A stretch of DNA of 6,475 nucleotides from an uncultured Bacteroidales bacterium (GTDB lineage: Bacteria; Bacteroidota; Bacteroidia; Bacteroidales; UBA932). Below are positions 4,157-6,475 of the stretch, one piece after another. Below the pieces are notes generated by a model. That model was not told the origin of the DNA. It did not search any database and saw only the letters and a program-made list of their open reading frames with translations. Every line of letters starts with the position of its first letter. The stretch's first letter is position 1. The translations under genes and the position numbers were made by a program. Location of the stretch: positions 1-6,475 of the forward strand of contig CAKMNE010000086.1 in NCBI GenBank assembly GCA_927798505.1. The letters run 5' to 3'.

Positions 4157-5062
4157 ATGGAACTACGACAGCTGAAGTACTTTGTCAAAACGGCGGAAAC
4201 CCTCAACTTTTCGGAAGCCGCCCGTGCCCTGTTCATCACCCAAAGCACTCTCTCCCAGCAGATCCGCTGCCTGGAGCAGGAACTCGGGGCGGAACTTCTG
4301 CAACGGGACTCGCACTCTGTGACGCTTACCGAGAGCGGGGAGCATCTCCTGCCGATTGCAAAGCGTACGCTGCAGGACGCCGAACTCTGCGTAACGCAGA
4401 TAAGCGACCTCAAGCAAATGCTGTCCGGAGTTCTGAACATCGGCATATCCTACACTTTTGCCCCTGTCCTCACGGAGGCAGTTGGCGAATTCACCAAACA
4501 GTATCCCGGAGTGCGGCTGAACATCATATGCCGCACCATGGAGGAGCTTCTTGAGATGCTCCGCAAGCGCGAAGTGGACTTCGTGCTCTGTTTCAAGCCC
4601 AACCGTCTTGATGAAGAGATAGAGTCACACATTCTTTTCGACAATCAACTTTCGGTAATAGTAAACCGCAAGCACCCGCTCGCCGCCCGTTCCAGCCTGA
4701 AAATAGAGGATATAATGCCTTACAAGGTTGTAATGCCGGCACACGAAACCCAGGCAAGGAGGGCTTTCGAGTACTTCTTCCCGGGCTCCACGGAGAAGCT
4801 GAACATTGTGGTCGAAATCAATGAAGTCAATGTCCTTCTGGATATAGTGCGGGCCACACAGATGGTTTCCTTCCTTTCGGAAGCCACCCTCTACCAGAAA
4901 GAAAACCTGGTTGCCATTCCTATCGAAGCCCCTCAGACTCAGATGGAAGGCTGTGTCCACACCTTGAAAAAAGTCTACAGGAAAAGAGCTGCCGATGAAT
5001 TTATCCGCATCCTCAGATCGACAAACGCGGTTATGGAGCGGGCAAATGGTTGGTTAAAATGA
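4157..5062 (+). CDS. LysR-type transcriptional regulator
   Basis: A 301-residue regulator with the standard LTTR layout. An N-terminal winged helix-turn-helix runs from MELRQLKYFV through FSEAARALFITQSTLSQQI (18-36) to about residue 65. A linker helix and a periplasmic-binding-like effector domain follow (about 90-295, starting LNIGISYTFAPVL). The length is typical. The small-molecule signal is unknown. The start codon lies 5 nt after the small membrane protein gene. The stop TGA overlaps the start of the downstream transporter gene (ATGA at 5059-5062), so the two are co-transcribed and translationally coupled. LTTRs are more often divergent from their targets, so this one probably acts on the operon promoter at 3925-3955, on the divergent reductase gene, or on both. 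That is inference. Confidence 0.93.
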   Translation: MELRQLKYFVKTAETLNFSEAARALFITQSTLSQQIRCLEQELGAELLQRDSHSVTLTESGEHLLPIAKRTLQDAELCVTQISDLKQMLSGVLNIGISYTFAPVLTEAVGEFTKQYPGVRLNIICRTMEELLEMLRKREVDFVLCFKPNRLDEEIESHILFDNQLSVIVNRKHPLAARSSLKIEDIMPYKVVMPAHETQARRAFEYFFPGSTEKLNIVVEINEVNVLLDIVRATQMVSFLSEATLYQKENLVAIPIEAPQTQMEGCVHTLKKVYRKRAADEFIRILRSTNAVMERANGWLK

Positions 5063-6475
5063 CAATAGCACTTTCAATTATCATTCTAAGCACCGTAATC
5101 GCCTTGGGAAAGGTCCTCGGCAGGTGCAAGTTATTCGGAATATCGCTTGGCGTAACCTGGATACTCTTTGTGGGAATCATATTCTCGCACTTCGGATTGA
5201 CTCTAGAAGCGGAGCTCCTTCATTTTCTGAAGGAACTTGGACTGATCCTGTTCGTTTACAGCATAGGAATGCAGGTCGGACCGAGCTTCTTCTCCAGCTT
5301 CCGCGCCGGTGGAATCAAACTCAATCTCCTCTCAACCATCCTGGTCCTTCTGGGAGTTGGAACAACCGCGGTACTGATCAAACTGACTGGCACTGACGGC
5401 CCGACCATGATAGGCGTAATGTCAGGAGCGGTCACCAATACCCCCGGTCTGGGCGCAGCCCAGCAGGCATTTGTAGATGCTAACGGAGGAGACCCTTCGG
5501 GAATCGCCCTCGGCTACGCAGTCTCATATCCACTTGGTGTGGTCGGTGCGATTCTGGCTTTCATTCTGGTAAAGAAGACCTTGTACCGCAAGAGCAGCGG
5601 CAGTGTTGCCAGCTCTGCAAAGACTACGGACAATGCGGATTACGAAGTCAGGAAAATAGAGCAGGATGCCCAGTCCCGCGGTCTGAAATACGTTCACAAA
5701 AAAATCATCATCTCCAAGCGCAAAATCAACGGCAAACACCTCGGAAGCCTGGAATTCGAGAAATTCATAGGAGCGTCCATAATCCGCATCCGCAGGGCCG
5801 GAATCGAAATCTCCGCCAAGCCTCAAACCGTTCTGCAACTGGGTGACGTAGTGACAGTTGTGGGCGCCGAGGAAAGCATCAAGGCCATGGAAAAGATACT
5901 CGGCAACTCAGTCAAGAAGCTTGACGAGCCGAATCTCATAGCCATCTTTGCAGGCATAGCCGCCGGTTGCGCACTGGGAAGCATTCCGATTCATATTCCT
6001 GGAATCCCCCAGCCCATCAAGCTCGGCCTTGCCGGCGGTCCGCTCATAGTTTCGATTCTGATTTCCTACTTCGGGCCAAGGCTCAAGCTGGTCACCTACT
6101 CCACCACCAGCGCTAACCTGATGATCAGGGAAATAGGTATATCCATTTTCCTTGCATGCGTAGGGCTTCAGGCCGGTACCGGGTTCGTCGACACTATCGT
6201 GAACAAAGGCGGTTTGATATGGATTGCCTACGGCGCGGTCATCACCCTGCTGCCTCTGCTACTGTCCTCACTCATAGGCAAATACCTGTTCAAGCTGAAC
6301 TACAACACCCTGATCGGACTGCTCGCCGGAGCGTGCACCAACCCGCCAGCCCTTGCATTTGCCTCCGAGCAGGATGCGGGCAGCGACGAAGCGGCGGTAG
6401 CCTACGCCACGGTTTACCCTCTGACCATGTTCCTGCGAGTCCTCTGCGCCCAGCTCATGATGCTGCTGATGCTCT
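5059..6475 (+). CDS. AspT/YidE-family transporter, single RCK_C domain (3' end cut by window)
   Basis: A membrane transporter of the aspartate:alanine exchanger/YidE type, open for 472 codons to the window edge. It has an internal two-fold repeat. The first half (1-172) carries SIGMQVGPSFF (68-78) and GAVTNTPGLGAAQQA with GYAVSYPLG (123-160). The second half (about 292-472) carries VGLQAGTGF (368-376) and GACTNPPALAFA with AYATVYPLTMF (424-458). Between them lies a hydrophilic region (173-290) with one TrkA_C/RCK_C-like domain (about 212-282, KKIIISKRKINGKHL to GDVVTVVGAEE). E. coli YidE and AspT, of about 550 residues, carry two. The end reached is close to the usual C terminus, so only a few residues are probably missing. 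The substrate is unknown; an amino acid or dicarboxylate is possible from family membership. Confidence 0.9.
   Translation, partial: MTIALSIIILSTVIALGKVLGRCKLFGISLGVTWILFVGIIFSHFGLTLEAELLHFLKELGLILFVYSIGMQVGPSFFSSFRAGGIKLNLLSTILVLLGVGTTAVLIKLTGTDGPTMIGVMSGAVTNTPGLGAAQQAFVDANGGDPSGIALGYAVSYPLGVVGAILAFILVKKTLYRKSSGSVASSAKTTDNADYEVRKIEQDAQSRGLKYVHKKIIISKRKINGKHLGSLEFEKFIGASIIRIRRAGIEISAKPQTVLQLGDVVTVVGAEESIKAMEKILGNSVKKLDEPNLIAIFAGIAAGCALGSIPIHIPGIPQPIKLGLAGGPLIVSILISYFGPRLKLVTYSTTSANLMIREIGISIFLACVGLQAGTGFVDTIVNKGGLIWIAYGAVITLLPLLLSSLIGKYLFKLNYNTLIGLLAGACTNPPALAFASEQDAGSDEAAVAYATVYPLTMFLRVLCAQLMMLLML

Noticed and set aside
1..6475. CRISPR array, tRNA or rRNA gene, insertion sequence or phage gene
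   Set aside because: No regularly spaced direct repeats, cloverleaf-like segments, transposase motifs or terminal repeats were seen on either strand.

Overview
The window looks like a chromosomal segment of a member of the Bacteroidota, probably Bacteroidales. The main evidence is promoter style. Exact -7 elements of the form TAnnTTTG sit in front of genes, twice with an exact TTTG placed 19 nt upstream, which is the sigma-ABfr arrangement of this phylum. A-rich leaders with weak Shine-Dalgarno sites and the protein families agree with this. Genus cannot be fixed from the sequence alone. No rRNA, tRNA, CRISPR array, insertion sequence or phage gene was seen.

Left part (1-3782): all genes are on the minus strand and read from right to left. 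A FabG-like short-chain dehydrogenase/reductase (3782-3030) and a BCP-type peroxiredoxin (3024-2569) are separated by 5 nt and are probably co-transcribed. A 71-nt gap holding an exact -7 element and a TGCAAC-N3-GTTGCA inverted repeat then leads into a metal-ion cassette. This consists of a compact CDF efflux protein with a His-rich N terminus and no C-terminal domain (2497-1859), a Fur/Zur-family regulator (1835-1425) and a ZIP-family metal transporter (1410-658). An exporter, a metal sensor and an importer in one unit suggest zinc (or similar divalent metal) homeostasis, with the inverted repeat as the likely operator. A two-repeat YccF membrane protein (591-229) follows. The first 24 codons of an unidentified minus-strand gene lie at the left edge (72-1).

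The 156-nt gap 73-228 is the most unusual non-coding stretch. It has two near-adjacent perfect inverted repeats built from four copies of an ATTCGCAA-type half-site. They wrap around a consensus promoter (133-163) that points rightward, away from the partial gene and antisense to yccF.

Right part (3783-6475): a 201-nt divergent intergenic region holds promoters for both directions. The rightward one (TTTG-N19-TAnnTTTG, 3925-3955) drives a probable three-gene operon. Its members are a 55-residue single-pass membrane protein (3984-4151), a LysR-type regulator (4157-5062) and an AspT/YidE-family transporter (from 5059, running off the window end). The LysR stop and transporter start overlap as ATGA, so the regulator and transporter are translationally coupled and the LysR probably controls this transport function.

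Most genes are familiar families. The points worth a second look are the half-site array with its antisense-facing promoter, the small membrane protein, the C-terminal-domain-less CDF with its adjacent candidate operator, and the single-RCK_C form of the AspT-type transporter.
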